Assembly: GCA_016721425.1 (NCBI GenBank)
Contig: JADKID010000041.1
Location: forward strand, 342,995-406,994
Source of the DNA: Bryobacterales bacterium
GTDB taxonomy: Bacteria; Acidobacteriota; Terriglobia; Bryobacterales; Bryobacteraceae
Length of the DNA stretch: 64,000 nt
Direction of reading: 5' to 3'
This document shows positions 34,007 through 41,716 of the stretch, in pieces. Position numbers and translations under genes: made by a program. The notes under the pieces are model-generated. The model saw only the letters and a list, made by a program, of their open reading frames with translations, made no database searches and was not told where the DNA came from. Within the stretch, counting starts at the first letter, position 1. Each line of letters opens with the position of its first letter.

Positions 34007-35326
34007 ATGCCTTCCTCACCCTTCCTTCGCCGTACCTTCCTGAAGCAGGCCGCCGCCGCGCCCTTCTTTCTCCCCAACTTGTTTTCCGCGCCGCCCAGCA
34101 GCACGCTGCGGCTCGCCAGCTTTGGCGCCGACGGCATGGCTTTCGCCACGCTGCATGGCATCGCCACTCACAAAAAGGTCAAGCTGATCTGCGCGGCGGA
34201 GGTGGACTCCACTCGACTCGCCGACCTCAAGGCGAAGTATCCCGAGGCTCGCATCTACGAGGATTGGCGCGTCATGCTTGCCAAGGAGCGCAAAAATCTC
34301 GACATCGCCTGCGTCGGCACGCCGGATCACATGCATGCCCCGATGGCCATGAGCGCCATGCGCCAGGGGCTGCACGTCTACCTGCAGAAGCCGCTGTGCC
34401 ATGACCTCTACGAGACTCGGCGCGTGACGGAGTTCGCGCGCAAGAAGAAGCTCGTCACGCAGATGGGCATCCAGATCCACTCCGCCGCGGAGTACCGCAC
34501 GGCGGTTGCGCTGATCCAGGGCGGAGCCATCGGCAAGGTGAAAGAGGTTCACGCGTGGAGCGGAAAGAAGTGGGGCGACACCGCTCCGGTGCCTCAGCAG
34601 AGTGACCCGGTCCCGCCCGGCCTCAACTGGGACCAATGGCTGGGCGTTTCGGCCGCCCGTCCCTACATCAAGGACTACTATCACCCCGGCAACTGGCGCA
34701 AGCGGATCGACTTCGGCACCGCCACGTTCGGCGACATGGGGTGCCACATCTACGATCCGGTCTTCGAAGCGCTGAAGCTCACCGCGCCCCTTTCCGTGCG
34801 TTCCGAGGGTCCGGCGCCGGGCCCCGACAACTGGGCGATCAACGCCGTGATCCACTACACCTTCCCCGGCACGGAGTACTCGGCCGGGAAGACAATCAAC
34901 GTCACCTGGTATGACGGCGACGAACGGCCGCCGCGCGAGATTCTGGAGTTGATCGCCGGTAACCGGGTGCCCGGCACCGGCTCGATCTTTGTCGGCGAAA
35001 AGGGCGTGATGCTGCTGCCGCACATCGCGGCTCCGGTGCTGCTGCCGCAGGCGCAGTACCGTGACTTCCCGATGCCAAAAGTCGAGCCCGCCGATCACTA
35101 CCACCAGTTTGTCGAGGCCGTCCTCGGCAACGGCAAGACCTCCACCCCGTTTGACTATTCCGGCGCGCTGACGGAAGCCGTGCTGCTGGGCCCCGTAGCC
35201 ACGCGTTTTCCGAAGACAACGCTAGAGTGGAACGCCCGCAAACTGAAGTTCACCAACTCACCCGAGGCCAACGCCCATGTGCGGCGCCGCTATCGCAGCG
35301 GGTGGAGCGTCAAGGGTCTGAGCTGA
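34007..35326 (+). CDS. Tat-exported Gfo/Idh/MocA family oxidoreductase
   Basis: A 439-residue NAD(P)-dependent sugar or cyclitol dehydrogenase family member. The start shows a twin-arginine signal (RRTFLKQAAAAPFF). A Rossmann domain follows (LASFGADGMAFATLHGIA, with the acidic AEVDSTR loop). The catalytic motif region reads YLQKPLCHD, with the conserved EKP-like Lys in QKP. The C-terminal half holds the substrate-binding beta domain (GDMGCHIYDPVFEAL). Exported members are frequent in acidobacteria and planctomycetes. It lies 22 bases before ccmC and may be co-transcribed. Confidence 0.88.
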   Translation: MPSSPFLRRTFLKQAAAAPFFLPNLFSAPPSSTLRLASFGADGMAFATLHGIATHKKVKLICAAEVDSTRLADLKAKYPEARIYEDWRVMLAKERKNLDIACVGTPDHMHAPMAMSAMRQGLHVYLQKPLCHDLYETRRVTEFARKKKLVTQMGIQIHSAAEYRTAVALIQGGAIGKVKEVHAWSGKKWGDTAPVPQQSDPVPPGLNWDQWLGVSAARPYIKDYYHPGNWRKRIDFGTATFGDMGCHIYDPVFEALKLTAPLSVRSEGPAPGPDNWAINAVIHYTFPGTEYSAGKTINVTWYDGDERPPREILELIAGNRVPGTGSIFVGEKGVMLLPHIAAPVLLPQAQYRDFPMPKVEPADHYHQFVEAVLGNGKTSTPFDYSGALTEAVLLGPVATRFPKTTLEWNARKLKFTNSPEANAHVRRRYRSGWSVKGLS

Positions 35327-35347
35327 CGTTACAATGGAGCATCTGGT

Positions 35348-36025
35348 ATGCGAGAAAAGACCCTCTACGCTCTAGGCGCCGTCGCGGCCCTGATCCTCGT
35401 CCGGAACATTCACACGATGCTCACCGGCCTGCCGGACGAGGCGTTCCAGGGTGCGATCTTCCGCATCATCTTCTTCCACGTGCCTGCCGCCTTCACGTGC
35501 TTCCTGTGCTTCTTTGCGTCGCTGATCGCGGGCATCTCCTATCTCAAGACGAAGAACCTCAAATGGGATTCTGTCGCCGTCTCGACGATTGAGGTGGGCC
35601 TTGCTTTTGGCGCCGCGAACCTGATCACCGGGATGATCTGGGCGCGCATCATCTGGGGCATCTGGTGGACATGGGATTGGCGCCTGACCTCCATGCTCAT
35701 CTGCTGGCTGCTGTACGCCGGCTACCTGGTGTTGCGCAACGCCATCGAGGAGCCGACGGAGCGTGCGCGCCTTTCGGCCGTGATGTCTATTCTCAGCTTC
35801 AGCGTGGTGCCCTTCGTCTTCTTCTCCATCAAGTGGTTCCGCACGCAGCATCCTCAGCCCGTCCTCTACGGGGAAGGGAAGATGGATGGCGGCTACCGGG
35901 CGATGCTCTACGGCAACTGGGTGCCGATCCTGATGATCGCCATCTGCCTGGTCGCCGTGCGCATGATGCAGGAAAAGCGCCAGCGCGAGATCGACGCCAT
36001 GCGCCGCGCCGCCCACGCATTCTGA
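35348..36025 (+). CDS. ccmC: Haem exporter protein CcmC
   Basis: A 225-residue inner-membrane protein with six helices. The WWD haem-handling region is WGIWWTWDWRLTSMLICWLL, and conserved His residues occur in IFFHVPAAFTCFL and SIKWFRTQHPQP. CcmC loads haem onto CcmE. GGAG lies 8 bases before the ATG. It is separated from ccmAB by a methyltransferase, a Fic gene and an oxidoreductase, and is followed by the small ccmD. Confidence 0.95.
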   Translation: MREKTLYALGAVAALILVRNIHTMLTGLPDEAFQGAIFRIIFFHVPAAFTCFLCFFASLIAGISYLKTKNLKWDSVAVSTIEVGLAFGAANLITGMIWARIIWGIWWTWDWRLTSMLICWLLYAGYLVLRNAIEEPTERARLSAVMSILSFSVVPFVFFSIKWFRTQHPQPVLYGEGKMDGGYRAMLYGNWVPILMIAICLVAVRMMQEKRQREIDAMRRAAHAF

Positions 36026-36050
36026 TTTTCTGTCTCCGGAGACAACTCAC

Positions 36051-36215
36051 ATGAACGACGCCGCTGCCCGCAATTTTGAATACCTTGCCTACGGCCTGAT
36101 CGCCTGCTGGCTGATTCTGATAGGCTACGTGCTGACTCTCGTCAGCCGCGAGCGCCGGATTCGGCAGCAGATGGAGAGCCTGCAAAGAATGTTGGAAGAC
36201 AAAGAAGGAAAGTAG
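36051..36215 (+). CDS. ccmD: CcmD-like small membrane protein
   Basis: A 54-residue protein with one membrane helix, YLAYGLIACWLILIGYVLTL, followed by a basic helical tail (SRERRIRQQMESLQRML). Its size, layout and place just after ccmC match CcmD, which holds CcmE in the CcmABC complex. The gap to ccmC is 25 bases. Confidence 0.8.
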   Translation: MNDAAARNFEYLAYGLIACWLILIGYVLTLVSRERRIRQQMESLQRMLEDKEGK

Positions 36216-36221
36216 CATCCA

Positions 36222-37556
36222 ATGAATCGCCGCAGCATGCTCGGCCTCGTTGCCGCCGGTGCGCTTACACCGCGCCAGATCGCCGCTCAGGAGCAGGTGG
36301 CCAAGGCCACGCGCGCCACGCCTTCGCCCAAGATCAAGGATGTGCAGGTGATTGCCACCGCGCCCGTCGGGCTGCGGCTGGTGGTCGTCAAGATCGTCAC
36401 AGATCAGGATGGCCTCTATGGCTACGGTTGCGCCACCTACACGCAGCGGGCGGATCTGGTGGTTCCGGCGGTCGAGAAGTACCTCCGGCCGTTCCTCATC
36501 GGCAAGTCTGCCGATCGCATCGACGACCTGTGGCAGGCCATGTACAACTCGTCGTACTGGCGCAATGGCCCGGTGCTCAACAACGCCATCAGCGGCGTCG
36601 ATCAGGCTCTGTGGGACATCAAGGGCCGCCAGGCCGGCATGCCCGTCTACCAGTTGCTGGGCGGCAAGTGCCGCGAAGCAGTGGATTGCTACGCGCACTC
36701 TTCCGGCGGTGACATCCCGCAGCTCATCGAGAACGCGAAGCGCCACATGGCCAACGGATTCCGCCACGTCCGCGTGCAGATCGGCGTCCCCGGCCAGGCC
36801 GGCTATGGCTCCGGCCGCACCGATGTGAAGGTGGAGAAGCTGCACAACTCGCCGGTCTTCGAGCCGGAAGACTACCTCCGCCGCGCCGTCAAGATGATGG
36901 AGGCGTGCCGCAAGGAACTCGGCGACGAGATCGAACTGCTCCACGACGTCCACGAACGCATCTCCCCTATCCAGGCCATTCGCCTGATGAAGGAGACGGA
37001 GAAGTTCCGCCTCTTCTTCCTGGAAGATCCCGTCTCGCCTGAAGACATCGGCTGGTTCAAGCAGATCCGCGCCGCCAGTTCCACGCCGCTGGCCATGGGC
37101 GAACTCTTCAACAGCCCGCACGAGTGGACCCCGCTCATCGCCGAGCGTCTCATCGATTACATCCGCATCCATGTCTCCCAGGCCGGCGGCCTTACGCCTT
37201 GCCGCAAAGTTGCCGCGCTCGGCGAGATCTTCGGCGTCAAGACGGCCTGGCACGGCCCCGGCGACGTCTCCCCCTTCGGCCACGCCGCCAACATCGCGCT
37301 CGATCTGGCGTGCTACAACTTCGGCATCCAGGAGAGCTACATCTTCCCCGAGCGCGTCAAGGAAGTCTTCCCAGGCTGCCCCATCATCAAGAACGGCTAC
37401 TTCTACGCCAACGAGGTCCCGGGCTGGGGCATCGAGGTCGATGAGGCCGCCGCGAAGAAGTATCCCTTCGGCTATGGCGAGCAGGGCGAGCGCCGCGATG
37501 CGAACGGCGGCTGGGGTGAGATCCGGCGCAAAGACGGCACCATCATCAAGCAGTAG
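36222..37556 (+). CDS. Mandelate racemase/muconate lactonizing family protein, sugar-acid (mannonate/gluconate type) dehydratase
   Basis: A 444-residue enolase-superfamily enzyme. The N-terminus MNRRSMLGLVAAGALT is a twin-arginine-type leader. The capping domain and barrel show LLHDVHERISP (Asp and His of the ManD group), FFLEDPVSPED and MGELFNSPHEW, which supply the metal-binding Asp, Glu and Glu. The catalytic His region is KTAWHGPGDVSP. ManD-like enzymes dehydrate D-mannonate or D-gluconate to 2-keto-3-deoxygluconate. The exact substrate is not certain. It follows ccmD by 6 bases. Confidence 0.85.
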   Translation: MNRRSMLGLVAAGALTPRQIAAQEQVAKATRATPSPKIKDVQVIATAPVGLRLVVVKIVTDQDGLYGYGCATYTQRADLVVPAVEKYLRPFLIGKSADRIDDLWQAMYNSSYWRNGPVLNNAISGVDQALWDIKGRQAGMPVYQLLGGKCREAVDCYAHSSGGDIPQLIENAKRHMANGFRHVRVQIGVPGQAGYGSGRTDVKVEKLHNSPVFEPEDYLRRAVKMMEACRKELGDEIELLHDVHERISPIQAIRLMKETEKFRLFFLEDPVSPEDIGWFKQIRAASSTPLAMGELFNSPHEWTPLIAERLIDYIRIHVSQAGGLTPCRKVAALGEIFGVKTAWHGPGDVSPFGHAANIALDLACYNFGIQESYIFPERVKEVFPGCPIIKNGYFYANEVPGWGIEVDEAAAKKYPFGYGEQGERRDANGGWGEIRRKDGTIIKQ

Positions 37557-37565
37557 AATGGCGGT

Positions 37566-38489
37566 GTGAATCGCCGCCAGTTTCTTTCCACACTCGCTGC
37601 CGTTGCCGCGGACCCCATGGTGCGCGTACCCGGCAGCGTTCTTGTTCATGAGCACGTGCTGGTTGATTTCATCGGGGCGGAGAAGGCCGGCCGCGACCGT
37701 TACGCCCTGGATGAAGTGGTGCGTGTCGCTACACCCAAACTGCTGGAGCTGAAGGCCCACGGGTGTGTGCGGCTGCTGGAATGCACACCCAACGGACTGG
37801 GCCGCGACGCGCGTCTGCTGGCCCGGCTACAGGACGCCACCGGAGTGGAGCTCTGGACCAACACCGGTCTCTATGGCGCGGCCAAGCGCAGCGGGCTGTA
37901 CGACTACGCGTGGAAGGAGTCCGCGCGTGAGCTCGCCAATCGCTGGGTGCGCGAATACAAGCAAGGCATGGATGGCGCGAAGCCGCGGTTCATCAAGACC
38001 GCGGTCAACGGCTTTCCTCTCGAAGACATCGACCGGAAGCTGATCGAGGCCGCTGCCATCACGTCGCTGGAAACCGGGCTGCCTATCGCGTCGCACACCA
38101 ACGGCGGCGCGCCTGCGGCCGAAGCGCAACTGGAGATTTTGCGCCGGGTGCGCTGCCCGCTGGACAAGTTCATCTGGGTCCACGCGCAGAGCGAGAAGTC
38201 GCCGGAGGCGCAGGAGGCCATCGCGCGCGCCGGAGCGTGGGTGGAGCTCGACGGCATCAGCGAAGCCTCGGCCGCCCGCCACCGCGAGTGCGTCCTGCAC
38301 CTCCACGCCAAGGGCTTGCTCGGCCGCGTGCTGATCTCGCAGGATGCGGGCTGGTACCGCGTGGGCGAGCCGGGCGGCGGCAACTATCGTGGCTATACGT
38401 ACATTTACAGCGGTTTCCTCCCCACGCTCTCCAGCGATCTGTGGAAACCGCTGCTCGTTGACAATCCCCGCCGAGCCTTCGGCACATAG
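37566..38489 (+). CDS. Phosphotriesterase family metal-dependent hydrolase
   Basis: A protein of 307 residues, started at GTG. The N-terminal RRQFLSTLAAVAADP resembles a short twin-arginine leader. All metal-ligand positions of the family are visible: HxH in LVHEHVLVD, the bridging Lys in RFIKTAVNG, His in IASHTNGG and WVHAQSEK, and Asp in LISQDAGWY. Family members hydrolyse phosphotriesters, lactones or other esters; a lactonase would suit the neighbouring sugar-acid dehydratase, but this is inference. It starts 9 bases after that gene. Confidence 0.82.
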   Translation: MNRRQFLSTLAAVAADPMVRVPGSVLVHEHVLVDFIGAEKAGRDRYALDEVVRVATPKLLELKAHGCVRLLECTPNGLGRDARLLARLQDATGVELWTNTGLYGAAKRSGLYDYAWKESARELANRWVREYKQGMDGAKPRFIKTAVNGFPLEDIDRKLIEAAAITSLETGLPIASHTNGGAPAAEAQLEILRRVRCPLDKFIWVHAQSEKSPEAQEAIARAGAWVELDGISEASAARHRECVLHLHAKGLLGRVLISQDAGWYRVGEPGGGNYRGYTYIYSGFLPTLSSDLWKPLLVDNPRRAFGT

Positions 38490-38498
38490 CAGTACCCC

Positions 38499-39026
38499 AT
38501 GAAGAAGAAAGCTGAGATCGTTGAAATCCCTAAGCGCAAGCTCCTTGCCGCCTCCGGCGAAGGGCAACCCGGTGGTGAACTCTTCCAGGCCCTCATCGGC
38601 GCTCTCTTCACGATGGCATGGTCCATCAAGATGAAGCGGAAGTCCGCCGGTGAGGAGACATTCAAAATGGCCCAGTTGGAGGGCACTTACGAATCGATGA
38701 CCAAATGGACCCTTGCCATTGAGGTTCCGGACTACGTTACCTCCACGGAGGTGAAGAAGACGGCATCAGAGCTGATTGCCAAGGGCAAGCCCGAGTCCGT
38801 TCGCCAAGTCGCGCTCATCACCCAAAAGAAGCAACGGTGTGTTCAGATGCTCCACGTGGGGCCATATGCGGACGAGCCGCGCACGATCGACGCGATGACC
38901 ACTTTCGCCGCGGGACAAGGCCTGGGCCTCGCGGGGCCTCACCACGAGATCTACTACTCGGACCCCGGTCGCGTTGCGCCGGAGAAGCTGAAAACCGTGC
39001 TGCGGTACCCGGTGCGAAAACTCTAG
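38499..39026 (+). CDS. GyrI-like small-molecule-binding domain protein
   Basis: A 175-residue protein. The stretch EIVEIPKRKLLAASGEG opens a GyrI-like fold, and the tail VQMLHVGPYADEPRTIDAM followed by HHEIYYSDPGRVAPEKL closes it; this pattern is common to stand-alone GyrI-like proteins. Such domains bind hydrophobic small molecules or antimicrobial compounds. There is no DNA-binding domain. It starts 9 bases after the phosphotriesterase-like gene, and its stop overlaps the convergent DapA-like gene by 4 bases. Confidence 0.78.
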   Translation: MKKKAEIVEIPKRKLLAASGEGQPGGELFQALIGALFTMAWSIKMKRKSAGEETFKMAQLEGTYESMTKWTLAIEVPDYVTSTEVKKTASELIAKGKPESVRQVALITQKKQRCVQMLHVGPYADEPRTIDAMTTFAAGQGLGLAGPHHEIYYSDPGRVAPEKLKTVLRYPVRKL

Positions 39027-39907
39027 CCCTTCAGATCCGCGAACGCCGCCTCGATTTCCGCCTTCGCCGCCGGACCAATCGAGGTCAGAGGCAGCCGCAC
39101 GGGTCCGCCGTAGTAGCCGTTCAGATCCATCGCGTGCTTCAGTCCCGGCACGCCGTACTTGGCCGTCACCAGCACGGCCGCTCTGGCGATGCGCGCCTGC
39201 CAGTCCATCGCCGCGTCGAACTCGCGCTGGCGGTGCGCCTCGTAGATGGCGATGGTGGAATACGGCGCCGCATTGGCATACGCCAGCACCGCGCCGACAG
39301 CGCCGACGGCCAGAGACGGGGCCAGAGTCGGCGCGGAGCCCACGAGCACCTGGAAGCCCTCCTTGGTCTCGCGGATCATCTGCATCACTTTCTCGATGTT
39401 GCCGGAGCTTTCCTTGATGGCGATGATGTTGGGGTGCTCGCTGAGCTGATTGACCACGTCCACCGGAATGTCGAGACCTGTCACCTGCGGCCAGTTGTAG
39501 ATCATCAGCGGGATCTTCGCCTGGTCCGCCACGCTGCGGTAGTAGAGCAACTGAGCCGCCGGCGTGTGGATCAGGTTCTTATAATAGTGCGGGGTGCGCA
39601 CCATCACGCCTTTGTAGCCCATCTCCGCCGCGCGGTTGGTGAGCATCACCGTTTCCCGCACGCTCTCCACGCCGGTGCCCGCCAGCAGCAGCTTATCCGG
39701 GGCGGCGTGCTTGGCCACCAGTTCGAACATCTGGAGCTTCTCTTCCACGGTCAGGTAGACGCTCTCGCCGGTGGAGCCGCAGACCACGTAGCCCGACAGC
39801 GTGGTCTTATTCCACTTTGAGACGTTGTGCTCCACCTTGGAGACGTAGACGTCGCCGTTGTGATCGAACGGTGTGGCGATCGGCGGAAAGATCCCGTGCA
39901 GTTTCAT
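39023..39907 (-). CDS. DapA/NanA family aldolase (dihydrodipicolinate synthase-like)
   Basis: A 294-residue TIM-barrel aldolase. GIFPPIATPFDHNGDV opens the barrel, CGSTGES is the pyruvate-binding motif, the Tyr is in MIYNWPQ and the Schiff-base Lys is in IAIKESSGN. Sequence alone cannot separate dihydrodipicolinate synthase from keto-deoxy sugar acid aldolases. The convergent dehydratase cluster favours the second, but this remains a guess. The ATG at 39907 has GGGGGA about 8 bases upstream. A terminator for the atp genes lies just before it, so it has its own promoter. Confidence 0.82.
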   Translation of the reverse strand: MKLHGIFPPIATPFDHNGDVYVSKVEHNVSKWNKTTLSGYVVCGSTGESVYLTVEEKLQMFELVAKHAAPDKLLLAGTGVESVRETVMLTNRAAEMGYKGVMVRTPHYYKNLIHTPAAQLLYYRSVADQAKIPLMIYNWPQVTGLDIPVDVVNQLSEHPNIIAIKESSGNIEKVMQMIRETKEGFQVLVGSAPTLAPSLAVGAVGAVLAYANAAPYSTIAIYEAHRQREFDAAMDWQARIARAAVLVTAKYGVPGLKHAMDLNGYYGGPVRLPLTSIGPAAKAEIEAAFADLKG

Positions 39908-39920
39908 TCGTGTGTCCCCC

Positions 39921-39956
39921 AAAAAGGAAAGCGGCCCGGCGATTGCCGAGCCGCTT
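39921..39956 (-). terminator. Rho-independent terminator after atpE
   Basis: On the minus strand a 12-base stem (AAGCGGCTCGGC with GCCGGGCCGCTT, 11 of 12 pairs) and a 4-base loop are followed by TTTCCTTTTT. It lies 20 bases beyond the atpE stop and should end the atpZ-I-B-E transcript. Confidence 0.8.
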
Positions 39957-39975
39957 GGATTCCAACCAGAGCCGG

Positions 39976-40263
39976 CTACTTGCCGACGTTGATCAGCGTG
40001 AACAGAGCCAGCGACTCGATGAACGCGAGGCCCAGGATCAGCAGGATGCGGATGGGGCCGGCGGCGCCGGGGTTACGGGCGATGCCCTCGACGGAGGCCG
40101 AGATCGCCTTGCCCTGCGCCAGAGCGCAGAGGCCGGAAGCGATTGCCATGGCGAAGGCGCCGGGCAGGATGAACGGGCTGCCGGGGGCGCTGCTGCCCTG
40201 GGCGAAGCTGGGAACGGCGATCACGAAGAGCGCCATGAGGATGAGGATCGTGCGAACTTTCAT
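39976..40263 (-). CDS. atpE: ATP synthase F0 subunit c
   Basis: A 95-residue hairpin of two helices that forms the rotor ring. The first helix ends ALAQGKAISASVEGIARNP and the second holds the ion-binding Glu in LGLAFIESLALFTLI. The N-terminus (RTILILMALFVIAVPSFAQG) looks like a cleavable signal, making it longer than the usual 75-80 residues. AAGGAG lies 9 bases before the ATG. It is the last gene of the atp cluster. Confidence 0.95.
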   Translation of the reverse strand: MKVRTILILMALFVIAVPSFAQGSSAPGSPFILPGAFAMAIASGLCALAQGKAISASVEGIARNPGAAGPIRILLILGLAFIESLALFTLINVGK

Positions 40264-40357
40264 TGTCTTTGCTCCTTACGAACGGGCCATCTCAGGAGGT
40301 GGTTGCGCACCGTGCGTTGGGACGCCGGGGCCTCACACTGGCGGCCGATAAAACTCT

Positions 40358-41098
40358 TTAGTGGTCCTCGTGCGCCACTACCTGGCCCACGTAAACCATG
40401 GTCAGCATCATAAAGATGAATGCCTGAACGAAGCTCACGAAAACGTGCAGCCCCATGAAGATCACCGGCACCACCCACGGCACCATGTTGAGGAACCCCA
40501 CCGTCACCTGCTCACCGGCCAGCATGTTGGCGAAAAGACGAATGGTGAGCGAAACCGGCCGGATGCAGTGAGAGAGCAGTTCCAGGGGGCCGATGAACCA
40601 GGCGAGTAACCAGATGGGACCCATGAAGTGTTTCACGTGGCCCCAGAGGCCCTGTTCCCTGATGCCCTGGCCGTTGTAGTAGAGGAATGTGGCGATGGCC
40701 AAGCCGGCGGGCACGTAGTAATACATCGTCGGCGATTCAAACGTGGGCACTATGCCTAAAAGGTTTGAGGACACCACAAACAGGAACACCATCGCGCAGT
40801 ACGAAACGTACTTCTTGGCGCCATGGCCGATAATCTCCTCGGCCTGCGTGCCGACAAACTCCCAGATGTTCTCGAACACCAGTTGCAGTTTGCCGGGCTT
40901 GTCTACAGAGAGGCTGGCGCGTACGATCACGGCCACCGCCATCAGGAGTGCGATGATGATCAACTCCATGGCCATGTAGTTGGACCAGGGCTTCAGCGGA
41001 TCTTCCGTATGGTAGCCAACCAAGCCATAGATGGCGTTCGGCAATGCTGCCACATGGTTATTGAGGAATGCGGTAAACCAGAGTTCAGTCTCGTGCAT
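40358..41098 (-). CDS. atpB: ATP synthase F0 subunit a
   Basis: A 246-residue inner-membrane stator protein forming the proton half channels. The essential Arg is in SLTIRLFANMLAGE. Other family features are SNLLGIVPTFESPT and the C-terminal helix FVSFVQAFIFMMLTMVYV. It overlaps the upstream atpI by 14 bases and is 94 bases before atpE. Confidence 0.95.
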   Translation of the reverse strand: MHETELWFTAFLNNHVAALPNAIYGLVGYHTEDPLKPWSNYMAMELIIIALLMAVAVIVRASLSVDKPGKLQLVFENIWEFVGTQAEEIIGHGAKKYVSYCAMVFLFVVSSNLLGIVPTFESPTMYYYVPAGLAIATFLYYNGQGIREQGLWGHVKHFMGPIWLLAWFIGPLELLSHCIRPVSLTIRLFANMLAGEQVTVGFLNMVPWVVPVIFMGLHVFVSFVQAFIFMMLTMVYVGQVVAHEDH

Positions 41099-41468
41099 GG
41101 GAAAGCTCTAAGAGTACTTCCAGGGTCGCGGCCATGACAGCCAGCATGAGGCCACCGGCGAGGGCTCGGCGCGACGACCCGTAAGTAACAACGATAGCAT
41201 AGGCGGCCCCTCCCAAGATCATGAGACGAAAGGTGTGGAGGAGGACGGAGAACGTCCGGACCGGCCGTCCTTCCGCGGCCGCGGTCATGTCGGAAACCAA
41301 GCGGTGGAGCAGCCAGAAACTGAGGCTCGAAATGGCCGCGCCGCCGAGGAAGCTGAGCGCCCCGCCGGCGCCGTCCACCAGGGCGAAGACCGCGATCCCG
41401 GCCACCGCCAGCACCGCCATCAGCCGGACGATGCGCCCCATGATCTTGCCGTAATCCAACTCCGTCAC
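41085..41468 (-). CDS. atpI: ATP synthase subunit I-like protein
   Basis: A 127-residue membrane protein with four hydrophobic helices (for example RLMAVLAVAGIAVFALVDG). Its size, topology and place just before atpB fit AtpI, which helps assemble the c-ring. Sequence similarity in this family is low, so the call leans on context. It overlaps atpB by 14 bases and atpZ by 4. Confidence 0.72.
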   Translation of the reverse strand: MTELDYGKIMGRIVRLMAVLAVAGIAVFALVDGAGGALSFLGGAAISSLSFWLLHRLVSDMTAAAEGRPVRTFSVLLHTFRLMILGGAAYAIVVTYGSSRRALAGGLMLAVMAATLEVLLELSHARD

Positions 41469-41692
41469 TTCTTCTTATTCAACCCTTCGATTCGCACCGC
41501 CTGGTTGACTGTCTCGTACATGCCCACAGCGCAGCCCAGGATCAGGCCCACGGTGCTCATCCAGCCGGTGCCATAGCGCCGGTCCAGCCACAGCCCGATC
41601 TGGTAACAAATCCAGCCGCTAATGGGGGTTACCAGCGCCAAGCCGGCGTAGGCGCCCGCCTTTGCGTAAGAGCTCTTTTCGTTGTCGGCCAC
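41465..41692 (-). CDS. atpZ: AtpZ/AtpI-type small F0 protein
   Basis: A 75-residue protein with two helices: AGAYAGLALVTPISGWIC and VGLILGCAVGMYETVNQAV, joined by GLWLDRRYGTG, the signature of the AtpZ family. AtpZ and AtpI are thought to assist c-ring assembly or magnesium uptake. It is the first gene of the cluster and is divergent from an S9 peptidase gene across 24 bases. Confidence 0.82.
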   Translation of the reverse strand: MADNEKSSYAKAGAYAGLALVTPISGWICYQIGLWLDRRYGTGWMSTVGLILGCAVGMYETVNQAVRIEGLNKKK

Positions 41693-41716
41693 ACCGGCAG
41701 TATTACACTGAACTGC

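Noticed and set aside
33976..34043. Short plus-strand peptide starting at the ATG after GAAAGGAT
   Set aside because: Only about 22 codons, overlaps the start of the Gfo/Idh gene, and shows no conserved feature; a leader peptide cannot be excluded.
35829..37760. Minus-strand open frame of 643 codons opposite ccmC-ccmD and the dehydratase gene
   Set aside because: It spans several real plus-strand genes and has no motif of its own; it is a codon-bias shadow.
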